DNA of 52,292 nucleotides from Bacilli bacterium (GTDB lineage: Bacteria; Bacillota_I; Bacilli_A; RF39; UBA660): contig JAFSVF010000021.1 in assembly GCA_017450205.1 (NCBI GenBank), forward strand, positions 1-52,292, read 5' to 3'. The notes under the pieces are model-generated. The model was not told where the DNA came from. It saw only the letters and a program-made list of their open reading frames with translations, and did not search any database. This document shows, one piece after another, positions 15,535 through 23,790 of the stretch. A program made the translations under genes and the position numbers. Within the stretch, counting starts at the first letter, position 1. The number at the start of each line of letters is the position of its first letter.

Positions 15535-17475
15535 ATGAGTACAGCTATAAGAAAAACTTGCAATATTTTTTTAGATTTTTTAATAATTTTATTAGGAATA
15601 ATAATACTTATTAATGTGTATTCTTATATACAAATTAAGGCATTAAATAAAAGTTATTCCTCTTTTTTTGGCTATTCAGTTTTTGAAGTACAAACTGGAA
15701 GTATGAAACCTACTATTAGCCCTAGTGATGTAATAATCATTAAAAGTGATAAGAATCCAAATGTAAATGATATTATTACTTATAAGAATAATAATGATTT
15801 TATTACTCATAGAGTAGTAGAAAAATCAGGTAATACTTATATTACTAAGGGAGATGCTAATAATACTCGTGATAATGCTATTACAAATGATGAAATAATT
15901 GGTAAAGTAATACATGTATTACCTAAATTTGGAATAATTAGAAAAACAATCTTAAATCCTTTTGTTATATTAACTTTAATAATTACTACATTTATTGTTT
16001 CTAGTTTATTTAATAGGAAAAAGAAGAAAAAGTTTACTGTTGATAAAAAAGATTTAGTTGAATCTACTCCAATGAAAATAGATACATCTAATATTAAAGA
16101 AGATTCTGATGATATTGAAAAAACAGTAAAAAATGTACTTAATAATAATCTTGTAGAAGAATCTAATGAATTAGATGCTGAGTCATTAAGTGAAGATGAT
16201 TTAGATAAAACTATTGTATTTAGAAAAGTTTCAGTAGATGCTGAAGACTTAAATCCTCCGGCTCCAATTATTGAGGAAGAGGAAACTGAATCTACTGAGG
16301 AAGTAATTGAAGAAATTGAAAACGAAGATGAAGAAAAGAATACAGAATTAAAATTAAAATATTTAAATAAACGTAAAAAGAAATTTAATAATATTTTAGA
16401 AAAAATTATGTATTTTAAAGAAGAAGAGATATCTGAACTTACAAATATTATTTATACTTCTAAATTTAAAAAAGTAAATGAAGCATCTATAAAGAATGAA
16501 CTATTAAAGATCTATATAGATGGTAAGTATTATAATCAAGTTGGTAATGTTGATGCTGATTATGATAATAAGAATATGAATTATAGACTTGGAAAAGTAA
16601 TTACAAGTGAAAGTGAAAAACTAATAAAATCTTATAATGGTAATGATAAATTATATTCTGCTAAAGTAGAATTTATTACTAATATATTTATAACTATTCT
16701 TTATATTGAAAATATATTTACAAGCGATATAGAACTTGATGAAAAGATTGTTAAATATAAAGAAAAAATAAATAAATATTTAAAAGGTTATTATGAGAAT
16801 GATTCTGATTTAACTGATGTTGTTAAAAAATTAATAGTTTGTGAAAAAACTTATAGAAGTGCTGTTAATAAATTACTAGATTCACTTAAAACAAATACTT
16901 TTGAACTAGAGTTTAATGAACTAACTACTAAGAAAAATATATATGCTTTAAAACTTAATCATAATATTAATTTTAGCAAGCTTTATAGCGATTATATAAT
17001 TGATAAAACTTATGATGAGGGTATAGTAGCTGAAGATAAAATACTTGTTACAATTAATATTTTACTTGGTAGAATTGCTCAAGATATATTATCTTGTAAT
17101 ACTGATAATACATATCTTTTATATATGCCTGAAAGTTTATATGAAAAGAGTAATAAGCTAAGTAAAGTTGAAAGTATGTTTAGTGATGAAATGGTTAGAA
17201 ATAGAGTAATACTTGTTAATAGGAGTGATTCTATTACTAATAATAAAAAGACTATTAAACAAATGAAGAAGAATGGTTTTAGATTTGGTTTATTAATAAA
17301 TGATAGTGATAAAAAAGTAACTGATAAAACTAGTATTTCTTTAATAGATTGTATATTTGTAGATAAAAATCTTGATAAAGAGTTAAAAATATCAAGTACA
17401 TTAAAAAGTAATTCAGAGATTAATGTTGTTAAAGAAAATATTAATGACTTAATTGATGTTTCAGGGGGTGCTTAA
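15535..17475 (+). CDS. SipW-type signal peptidase fused to large cytoplasmic domain
   Basis: A 646-residue protein. Residues 1-160 are a complete SipW/ER-type signal peptidase I: N-terminal helix (about 9-32), TGSMKP with nucleophile Ser56, ITHRV with His92, KGDAN with Asp107, and a C-terminal membrane helix (about 142-160). A Lys-rich stop-transfer then leads to an acidic linker (about 180-275) and about 370 further residues with no known domain. The tail (YLLYMPESLYE, VILVNRSD, GFRFGLLIND, DCIFVDKNL) faintly recalls EAL phosphodiesterase strand order without its catalytic residues. Ordinary SipW proteins are about 190 residues. It starts an operon with 3-14 nt gaps to the ATPase genes, so cleavage and the ATPase may be physically linked. 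Confidence 0.75.
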   Translation: MSTAIRKTCNIFLDFLIILLGIIILINVYSYIQIKALNKSYSSFFGYSVFEVQTGSMKPTISPSDVIIIKSDKNPNVNDIITYKNNNDFITHRVVEKSGNTYITKGDANNTRDNAITNDEIIGKVIHVLPKFGIIRKTILNPFVILTLIITTFIVSSLFNRKKKKKFTVDKKDLVESTPMKIDTSNIKEDSDDIEKTVKNVLNNNLVEESNELDAESLSEDDLDKTIVFRKVSVDAEDLNPPAPIIEEEETESTEEVIEEIENEDEEKNTELKLKYLNKRKKKFNNILEKIMYFKEEEISELTNIIYTSKFKKVNEASIKNELLKIYIDGKYYNQVGNVDADYDNKNMNYRLGKVITSESEKLIKSYNGNDKLYSAKVEFITNIFITILYIENIFTSDIELDEKIVKYKEKINKYLKGYYENDSDLTDVVKKLIVCEKTYRSAVNKLLDSLKTNTFELEFNELTTKKNIYALKLNHNINFSKLYSDYIIDKTYDEGIVAEDKILVTINILLGRIAQDILSCNTDNTYLLYMPESLYEKSNKLSKVESMFSDEMVRNRVILVNRSDSITNNKKTIKQMKKNGFRFGLLINDSDKKVTDKTSISLIDCIFVDKNLDKELKISSTLKSNSEINVVKENINDLIDVSGGA

Positions 17476-17478
17476 TTA

Positions 17479-19005
17479 ATGAATACATTTTTTAGATTTT
17501 TTTACGAATTTATTTCTATATTCTTTGATGGTATCGGAGATATTCTTAAAGGATTTAAAGATGGAATAGTTCGTATTGCAAATTTTAATGATTATTCTAA
17601 AGTAATTAATTCTTATAAAGGTAGTTTTAATACTGGTGAATGGGTTTTTGTGTGGATTTCTGTAATTATTCTTTTAGTTCTTGTTGGATTAGTTATATTC
17701 TTAATTGTTCGTAAAATTAAGAATAAAGTTACTAGAAATTATAATTCAATGAATAAAGAAGAATTAGTTGAAGAAATATCTAATTTAAATGATAAAGTAG
17801 CTAAACTTATGAAAGAAAAAGAAGAACTAATGGCTATGAAAGTTAGTCAATTAGGAATTAATCCTGATGATAAAGGTAAAAAGAGTAAGGATGAGAATGA
17901 AGAAGATAGCGAAGACGGACCTAGTGATATTCGTTTCCCAAAACTTACTATGATTGATAAAAAGTATGCTAACTTTGTTCCTAAAAAATATGATAATAAT
18001 TATACTTTAGATGGACTTATTGAAGACTTTAGATGCTTTGCTGCATCTCAATTAAAACTCTATTATGATCCAGTTATTTTAAGACCATTCTTTGCAGGTC
18101 TTGCTTGTGGTAAGTTAATAATTTTACAAGGTATATCTGGTACTGGTAAAACATCTCTTGCATATGCTTGGGGTAAGTTTGTTAAACAAGATTCATGTGT
18201 TTCTTCAGTAGAACCTTCATGGAGAGATAAATCTGATTTTCTTGGATATGTTAATGAATTTACTAAGAAGTTTAATGAAACAAAAGCTTTAGGCGAAATA
18301 TATGTATCAGGTTTTGATGATGATATACATACAATTATTCTTGATGAGATGAACCTTGCTCGTGTTGAATATTATTTTGCTGATCTTTTATCAATACTTG
18401 AAATGCCTGATAGAGATGAATGGCTTGTTGATATAGTTCCATCTGCTTGGCCAAATGATCCTAAAAAATTAGTTAATGGAAAACTTAGATTACCAGGAAA
18501 TCTTTGGTATATAGGTACAATCAATAACGATGAATCAACATTCATGGTTACTGATAAGGTATATGACCGTGCTATGCCAATTGATATTAATATTAAAGTT
18601 GATCCATTTAAATGTAGAGAACAAGAAGCAATTGATATTAATGCGAGTTACCTAGAATCTTTATTTGATGAAGCAAAAGAAAAATATCCTTTATCAGATA
18701 AAGGATTAAAACAAGTTAAAGAACTTGATGATTATATTATTAAACATTTTAGAATTGCTTTTGGTAATCGTATTATGAAACAATTAAATGTCTTTACATC
18801 AGTATATGTTGCTACTGGAGGAAAAGAAGTAGAAGCAATTGATTATTTCGTTGCTAAGAAGATATTAAGAAAGTTTGATCAATTAAGTGTTTCTTTCTTA
18901 AGAGATGAAATTGATCCATTTATATCGTATTTAAATAAAACTTATGGTAAAGGTACAATGAAAGAGTGTATTGAATACCTAGAAAATACAAAGAAGAATT
19001 TATAG
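17479..19005 (+). CDS. Membrane-anchored McrB/MoxR-like AAA+ ATPase
   Basis: A 508-residue protein with one membrane helix (55-78), a coiled coil (about 90-120), an acidic linker and an AAA+ module: Walker A GISGTGKT (218-225), Walker B IILDEMN (Asp289, Glu290), sensor 1 IGTINND (345-351) and arginine-finger candidate Arg364 in DKVYDRA. LDEMNLARVEYYFADLLSILE is typical of the helix-2-insert (McrB/MoxR) clade. The MNxxDR signature of true McrB GTPases is missing, so ATP is the likelier nucleotide. It lies 3 nt after the signal peptidase fusion and 14 nt before the DUF2357-like gene. Probably a membrane-localised remodelling engine of the surface locus. Confidence 0.8.
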   Translation: MNTFFRFFYEFISIFFDGIGDILKGFKDGIVRIANFNDYSKVINSYKGSFNTGEWVFVWISVIILLVLVGLVIFLIVRKIKNKVTRNYNSMNKEELVEEISNLNDKVAKLMKEKEELMAMKVSQLGINPDDKGKKSKDENEEDSEDGPSDIRFPKLTMIDKKYANFVPKKYDNNYTLDGLIEDFRCFAASQLKLYYDPVILRPFFAGLACGKLIILQGISGTGKTSLAYAWGKFVKQDSCVSSVEPSWRDKSDFLGYVNEFTKKFNETKALGEIYVSGFDDDIHTIILDEMNLARVEYYFADLLSILEMPDRDEWLVDIVPSAWPNDPKKLVNGKLRLPGNLWYIGTINNDESTFMVTDKVYDRAMPIDINIKVDPFKCREQEAIDINASYLESLFDEAKEKYPLSDKGLKQVKELDDYIIKHFRIAFGNRIMKQLNVFTSVYVATGGKEVEAIDYFVAKKILRKFDQLSVSFLRDEIDPFISYLNKTYGKGTMKECIEYLENTKKNL

Positions 19006-19019
19006 AAAGGTGATTAGTA

Positions 19020-20153
19020 ATGGGTAAGAAAAAGACAATTACAATAGAATCTTCTCTTTTTAAAAGAAAAGAGTCATTTGTTAAGAATACAACATCTGAA
19101 ATGTATTATACAATGAATAATTCTTGTGATGCTCTTAACTTTGAATGGCTTGATAAAATTGAAGATACTTGCCCATTTATTGATCAAATTGTTAGACATC
19201 CTAAATTAACACTTGTTAAAGAAGAAGTAGTTTCAACTATTGAAAGAGCTAAGAAGATTACTTCTGAAAGTGTTAAAGATTTAGCTAAACATTCAAATTA
19301 TATAAATGATATTGAAGAAGAAACCGGAGATATAAGACCTTCTAAAATATTAGAAATAAGAAATGAAGAAACCTTTAATATTTATGAAAATAGATTTCTA
19401 TATACTTTTATTCATGATTTACAAAGATTTATATTTGAAAGAGAAGATGAACTTAATAGTATTATTTTAGGTAATAATAAGTCATTAGAATATAAAGCTG
19501 AATCTTTAGAAGATGGAGAAAAAATTAATATTGAACTTAAGATTACTTCTGAACAAAAAGAAAATAGTAATAAAGATAATAATATTGAAAATCTTATAAA
19601 TAAACAATTAGAACGTATTAAAGAGGTAAAAGAATTCATTAATAGTTGGTATAAAAGTGATGTATTTAAAGAATTAGATAAATTACATGTTCCTTTTATT
19701 AAACCTCCTGTTAAACCTACTAATATTATTCTTAAGAATCCTAATTTCCAATTATCTGTACAAATGTGGGAATATATTAGAAATTATGGTAATAATCTAG
19801 ATGAAAAAGATAATGAAGCACTTGTTAGTGCAGGAAATGAAGCATTAAAATCTCTTTTAGATAATTCATTTCTAATTGATTATTTTGTTATGGATTCTGT
19901 ATCAAAAAGAAAAAGAGAAGAAAAAGAAAAGATTAATAATTATTCAATTATTCTTCTTGCAGATATGATAAGAAGAGTATTAGATTTACTAAGAATAAAT
20001 GGTAAAGATATAAGTGAAGAAGAATTATTAAATATTCTTTTAAACCAAGTACGAATAGAACAAGAATCTAGACTTGCTGGTATAGAAGATATTAAGAAAA
20101 AATTTAAGTCTGAAATAAATGAATATTTAGAAAGGACTTTAAAAAATTTATAG
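19020..20153 (+). CDS. DUF2357/McrC N-domain-like partner of the AAA+ ATPase
   Basis: A 377-residue soluble protein. IYENRFLYTFIHDLQRFI (about 120-140) matches the ENRF helix of DUF2357, the N-terminal domain of McrC that docks on McrB rings, and KPTNIILKNPNFQLSVQMW (about 240-260) resembles its second conserved block. McrC proteins usually end in a PD-(D/E)XK nuclease; here the C terminus is helical (LLADMIRRVLDLLRI...) with no such motif. It follows the ATPase by 14 nt and precedes a signal peptidase by 9 nt. I infer an adaptor stimulating or targeting the ATPase, without DNA cleavage. Family assignment is by eye. Confidence 0.6.
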   Translation: MGKKKTITIESSLFKRKESFVKNTTSEMYYTMNNSCDALNFEWLDKIEDTCPFIDQIVRHPKLTLVKEEVVSTIERAKKITSESVKDLAKHSNYINDIEEETGDIRPSKILEIRNEETFNIYENRFLYTFIHDLQRFIFEREDELNSIILGNNKSLEYKAESLEDGEKINIELKITSEQKENSNKDNNIENLINKQLERIKEVKEFINSWYKSDVFKELDKLHVPFIKPPVKPTNIILKNPNFQLSVQMWEYIRNYGNNLDEKDNEALVSAGNEALKSLLDNSFLIDYFVMDSVSKRKREEKEKINNYSIILLADMIRRVLDLLRINGKDISEEELLNILLNQVRIEQESRLAGIEDIKKKFKSEINEYLERTLKNL

Positions 20154-20162
20154 GAGGGTTTA

Positions 20163-20732
20163 ATGAAAAAAATATTAAATAACAAAGTAGTAAAAATAAT
20201 AGCAGGTTTTCTTAAAGGAATATTTATGCTTATGCTTATACTATTTATATTAATGGTATGTTTACAAAGATTTAGTAATAATGAAATATCATTATTTAAT
20301 TTTAGAATGTTTACTGTTATATCTGGTAGTATGGAACCTAAATATAAAATAGGTGATGTACTTATTTCAGTTGAAACTGATCCTAAAGATATAAAAGTTG
20401 GAGATGTAGTTAGTTATCATGGTGAAAAAAGAGATGTTAAAGGTAAAGTAGTAACTCACCAAGTAATTAATATAGAAAAAGATGATCAAGGTAAATATTA
20501 CTTCCATACTAAAGGTATTTGTGAAAACTGTTTGGTTGAAGATCCAGTTGTTGAAGAAAGCCAAGTGTATGGAGTAGTTAAATATAAAGTAAAAACTTTA
20601 TCAGCTATATATAAAGTAGTTGGTACTAAAGTAGGATTATTCTTCTTTATCATACTTCCTTTATTCTATATAATTGGTTCTGAAATTATTTATTCATTAT
20701 TAGAAAAAGAAGAAGAAAGAAGAAAGAAATAA
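20163..20732 (+). CDS. sipW: SipW-type signal peptidase I
   Basis: A 189-residue ER/SipW-type signal peptidase (family S26B) with Ser/His rather than Ser/Lys chemistry: SGSMEP (nucleophile Ser56), KIGDVL, VVTHQV (His99) and KVGLFF... leading into the C-terminal membrane helix. N-terminal helix at about 14-34. Length is normal for the family. In Bacillus subtilis SipW processes TasA and TapA, whose signal peptides share the TxA motif seen in this locus. AGGAGGG site 4 nt before the ATG; 9 nt after the DUF2357-like gene. Likely the processing enzyme for the TYAWF proteins. Confidence 0.85.
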   Translation: MKKILNNKVVKIIAGFLKGIFMLMLILFILMVCLQRFSNNEISLFNFRMFTVISGSMEPKYKIGDVLISVETDPKDIKVGDVVSYHGEKRDVKGKVVTHQVINIEKDDQGKYYFHTKGICENCLVEDPVVEESQVYGVVKYKVKTLSAIYKVVGTKVGLFFFIILPLFYIIGSEIIYSLLEKEEERRKK

Positions 20733-20767
20733 GTTAAGAGATTTATATAAACGAAAGGGATGATTTT

Positions 20768-22000
20768 ATGTTTAAGAAAAGACATAAAGTTTATCTAAAA
20801 TTAAATTTAGTCTCGATAGTATTTGCAGTTGTTTCGTTTATATCAGTAAGTTTTGCGTGGTTTGCTTACAGTGGGCTTGTTGATGTTAAAACAGAGGTTG
20901 GTGTAAAAGCTTGGTATATTGAATTTGAAAAGAATAATGAAGTTGTTTCTAATGATATAGTTATTTCTTTATCAGATCTTTATCCAGGTATGGAACCATT
21001 AAGTGAAGTTATAACTATTAAGAATTTAGGAGACTCTGATGCTAAATTAAAATATAGCATTGATTATGCACGTATATTGGATGACGATAAAGATTATTAT
21101 ACATTAAGTGATGATTATACGAGTGAGAGAATTGAAGATGCTTTATCTCATAATTATCCTTTTTCTATAAATGCAGCTCTTAGTAAAACAAGAATTAATG
21201 CTAAGGATTCAGATGCTGAATTTATTGTAACAGTTTCTTGGCCTTTAGATTCTGGTAATGATATGCTAGATAGTACATGGGGTTCTAAAGCATATCAATT
21301 TGAAAAGAAACAAGATGAGAAGAAAAAGAAAGACTCAAGTTATAATAAAGAACCTTCAATTAAGATAGGTATTGATGTATCAGCACAACAAATAACTGAT
21401 GATGTTGATGATTTAGATTATGATTTCGAATTTGGTAAAGTTGTTTTATTTGATGTAAAAAATAATATGATTTGTTCATCTTTAAGTGAAAATTGTTTAA
21501 AGACATATGTAATAGATGATGCTAATTTAATAGGAGATAAAAATGTATCTTTACTACCTGATATAAGTAGTTTAAATGTAGAAGGTAACTTTAATAATTA
21601 TAAGAGTATATTTGATGAAAGGGTAAGCTCTTGGAATGTAAAAACAAGAGAACTTGAAGCAAAAGATATACTTAAAGTTGTATCAAAAGATATTAATTCA
21701 TCTTTAATAGTAACTCCTAATATATCAGATGCTATTTTAGGAACTGTGAAGTATGGTACTAGAGCAGAAACAATGCTTACTAAAGTAGGAAGTACTAATG
21801 GTTATATAAGTTATGATAATAAATTTAAATTATTTAATACTATTCAATGTGTATGGACTAGTACTAAATATAATAATGAAAAAGGTTATGCTTATAGTTT
21901 AGATGATAATAAATCTAAATTATATGGTGAGAGTAATAATACAACTTGTAATATAATACCTGTTATAGTTGCTCCAAAATCAAATATAATATCAGACTAA
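20768..22000 (+). CDS. SipW-type secreted protein, camelysin-like domain plus C-terminal domain
   Basis: A 410-residue protein with SipW-type signal (FAWF at 29-32). Residues 40-180 follow the TasA/camelysin pattern (LSDLYPGMEPLSEVITIKNL). A charged linker (KKQDEKKKKDSS) leads to a second domain ending CVWTSTKYNNEKGYAYSL...IIPVIVAP, which recalls the short W-S-T repeats of bacterial surface carbohydrate-binding or Fibrobacter-type paralogous domains. Cys residues occur in that domain. AAAGGGATGA site upstream; last gene of the rightward locus, followed by a terminator. Probably a surface component; the C-terminal domain may be a binding module. Confidence 0.62.
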   Translation: MFKKRHKVYLKLNLVSIVFAVVSFISVSFAWFAYSGLVDVKTEVGVKAWYIEFEKNNEVVSNDIVISLSDLYPGMEPLSEVITIKNLGDSDAKLKYSIDYARILDDDKDYYTLSDDYTSERIEDALSHNYPFSINAALSKTRINAKDSDAEFIVTVSWPLDSGNDMLDSTWGSKAYQFEKKQDEKKKKDSSYNKEPSIKIGIDVSAQQITDDVDDLDYDFEFGKVVLFDVKNNMICSSLSENCLKTYVIDDANLIGDKNVSLLPDISSLNVEGNFNNYKSIFDERVSSWNVKTRELEAKDILKVVSKDINSSLIVTPNISDAILGTVKYGTRAETMLTKVGSTNGYISYDNKFKLFNTIQCVWTSTKYNNEKGYAYSLDDNKSKLYGESNNTTCNIIPVIVAPKSNIISD

Positions 22001-22018
22001 TAGTCTGGTATTTTTTTA
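21988..22018 (+). terminator. Terminator ending the rightward surface locus
   Basis: AATATCAGACT pairs with AGTCTGGTATT (one G-T pair), followed by T7. It overlaps the stop codon of the gene at 20768. Confidence 0.82.
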
Positions 22019-22025
22019 TAAAAAA

Positions 22026-22049
22026 AATAAGTGATTTAATCACTTATTC
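22026..22049 (-). terminator. Terminator of the leftward camelysin-like gene
   Basis: AATAAGTGAT and ATCACTTATT form a 10-bp stem with a TTA loop; the plus-strand A run before it is the U-tract on the minus strand. The hairpin overlaps the stop codon at 22044-22046. Confidence 0.75.
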
Positions 22050-22646
22050 TATTTTTTGTGTAAATTTAATAGTAGCATCAATTGTTAATGAATCATTATT
22101 ATTAACAATTTCTGTATCGTTTTCATCATTTGATTCTTCTGAATCTCCATCGAACCATTCAAAGAATACTCTTATTTTAAATGGTTTAATAGTATTTTCT
22201 TCTGTGTAATCAATTGTACCATTAATTTCATTATTAATTACATCAATATATTCTGTTTCATCAGAATTAGCATCTTCTTCAATTATTTGATATTTAGTAA
22301 TTAGTAAATCATCTAATATTTCATTTTTATTAATCTTTATATCATAGTTGAATGATAGTTCAACTGAACTTGCATCAATGTTTATATCGAAGTATCCTTT
22401 TGAAGATGGAGCAAGCTTATTGTTTGCAACATTTTCATTTTCTAATATAATTGGATTTATTTGTCCAACTGATGAAGAAGAATTTGTAATATCTTCGTTA
22501 TTAAGAAGTATTTGCCAATTAGCAAGTGCTAGATCAATATTTCCTTCAGCTGCAGCAACATATCTAGAGTAGGTATTACTTACTATTGAAAGCGCAAAAG
22601 CAAAAATTACAAATACGATTAATATTTTTAATTTTGTCTTAATCAC
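22044..22646 (-). CDS. TasA/camelysin-like secreted protein, leftward
   Basis: A 200-residue protein with SipW-type signal ending SNTYSRYVAAAEG (about 23-35), followed by ALANWQILLNNEDI and beta-rich repeats, the layout of TasA/camelysin family proteins. GTG at 22646 is chosen as start because AGAGGTGA lies 5-12 nt upstream; the GTG at 22655 overlaps that site. It faces the rest of the locus tail to tail and has its own promoter with a palindrome, so it is regulated separately. Probably a matrix fibre subunit or an independent camelysin-like surface protein. Confidence 0.68.
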   Translation of the reverse strand: MIKTKLKILIVFVIFAFALSIVSNTYSRYVAAAEGNIDLALANWQILLNNEDITNSSSSVGQINPIILENENVANNKLAPSSKGYFDINIDASSVELSFNYDIKINKNEILDDLLITKYQIIEEDANSDETEYIDVINNEINGTIDYTEENTIKPFKIRVFFEWFDGDSEESNDENDTEIVNNNDSLTIDATIKFTQKIE

Positions 22647-22671
22647 AGTTGTCACCTCTTTTTATATTTTA

Positions 22672-22700
22672 ATTATACATTCTATATGTAAAATTTACAT
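22672..22700 (-). promoter_or_regulatory. Promoter and palindromic operator of the camelysin-like gene
   Basis: On the minus strand TATAAT is at 22672-22677. The 15-bp palindrome ATGTAAA-A-TTTACAT (22686-22700, plus-strand reading) covers the region where the -35 box would lie. Further TTTACAT- and ATGTA-like half-sites follow to about 22760. A repressor binding here is inferred. Confidence 0.5.
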
Positions 22701-22842
22701 TTTATCTAGTGTAAAAAAGGTAAACTATACATTATATTTTACATATATAAAGATGTATAATTTAAATGAACTATACGTACATGTTTTTTTAATATTTTTA
22801 ATATATAAATATATAAAAATTAAACAAAGTAGGTTTTATTTT

Positions 22843-22851
22843 TGTTATAAT
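22843..22851 (+). promoter_or_regulatory. Extended -10 promoter of the PfkB gene
   Basis: TGTTATAAT lies 16 nt before the chosen ATG at 22868, so the mRNA leader would be only about 10 nt and the upstream in-frame TTG at 22856 would fall at or before the transcription start. Confidence 0.55.
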
Positions 22852-22867
22852 TTTTTTGGATGTGGTT

Positions 22868-23692
22868 ATGATGACGAAATTAAATTTTGTTGTTATTGGT
22901 AATATTTCATATGATTATAATTATTTTCCTAATAGAGATAATGAAGAATTAAAAGAAGTTATGAATTATGGGGGAGCAACTATTTATTCTGGAATTCCAG
23001 CAAGTATATTTACAACAGTGGGTGTTGCTGCCAAAGTCGGAGAAGATTATGATATTAATGTTTTAAAAGAATATAATTTAGATTTATCTGGTGTAAAAGT
23101 AATTGAAGGCAAAACAACTGTATTTAAACAAGTATTTACTAGTGAAGATGGGCAACTTAGAGATTTTAGTGAATTTGTTAATCCTAATACAGTTTTAAAA
23201 CCCAATGATATTCCTGATGATTATCTTGATGCTAAATATATTCATATATGTACTAATTATCCTGAAGCTCAATATGAATTAGTAAAATATTTAAAGGAAA
23301 AATCTAAGGCAGTGTTAAGTATTGATACATTAGAAGACTATTATTATGATGATAAACAATTTGAGTTTATAAAGAAATCTTTTGATTTAGTTGATATAGC
23401 ATTCATAGATAAAGAGTTTAAAAGATTATTTGATTGTAATGCTAAGATAAAAATTATTAAACTAGGAAAAAGAGGATGTAAGTATATATCTTCTAATAAG
23501 ACTTTTAGTGTTAATGCACCAATTTGTGATTATGTAGTTGATAAAACTGGTGCAGGGGATTGTGTTACAGGTGTATTTTGTGCTCTTAAATCAATTGGTG
23601 TTGAAGATGAAGAAGCATTACAAACAGCTGTTAATATAGCTACTAAGTCTATTAAAGATTATGGTATGTTACATTTAGTAAAAGATTATTAG
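22868..23692 (+). CDS. PfkB-family carbohydrate kinase
   Basis: A 274-residue sugar/nucleoside kinase of the ribokinase (PfkB) family, which phosphorylates a hydroxymethyl group using ATP. NYGGATIYSGIPAS is the N-terminal Gly-rich substrate loop, VGVAAKVGEDYD the second, and DKTGAGDCVTGVF the PfkB signature with catalytic Asp near residue 230. Length is slightly short of the usual 300, with a reduced lid. The start is 22868 or 22871 given the promoter at 22843. It is monocistronic, with no transporter or pathway gene nearby, so the substrate cannot be named. Confidence 0.85.
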   Translation: MMTKLNFVVIGNISYDYNYFPNRDNEELKEVMNYGGATIYSGIPASIFTTVGVAAKVGEDYDINVLKEYNLDLSGVKVIEGKTTVFKQVFTSEDGQLRDFSEFVNPNTVLKPNDIPDDYLDAKYIHICTNYPEAQYELVKYLKEKSKAVLSIDTLEDYYYDDKQFEFIKKSFDLVDIAFIDKEFKRLFDCNAKIKIIKLGKRGCKYISSNKTFSVNAPICDYVVDKTGAGDCVTGVFCALKSIGVEDEEALQTAVNIATKSIKDYGMLHLVKDY

Positions 23693-23738
23693 ATATTGAA
23701 ATAATTATATTTTTTAGTATTAGTATGTTTATAATAAA

Positions 23739-23747
23739 TGATATAAT
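23739..23747 (+). promoter_or_regulatory. Extended -10 promoter of the S51 peptidase gene
   Basis: TGATATAAT, 43 nt before the ATG at 23791. It argues that the transcript begins downstream of the longer open frame's first ATG at 23725. Confidence 0.55.
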
Positions 23748-23790
23748 ATTTGGTATTAAGAATTTTAAGTTGAGTGTAAGGAGGTTTAAA

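Noticed and set aside
17479..20153. A McrBC-type restriction defence system
   Set aside because: The ATPase is membrane-anchored and lacks the MNxxDR signature, the partner has no visible nuclease motif, and both are embedded between signal peptidase genes with 3-14 nt gaps.
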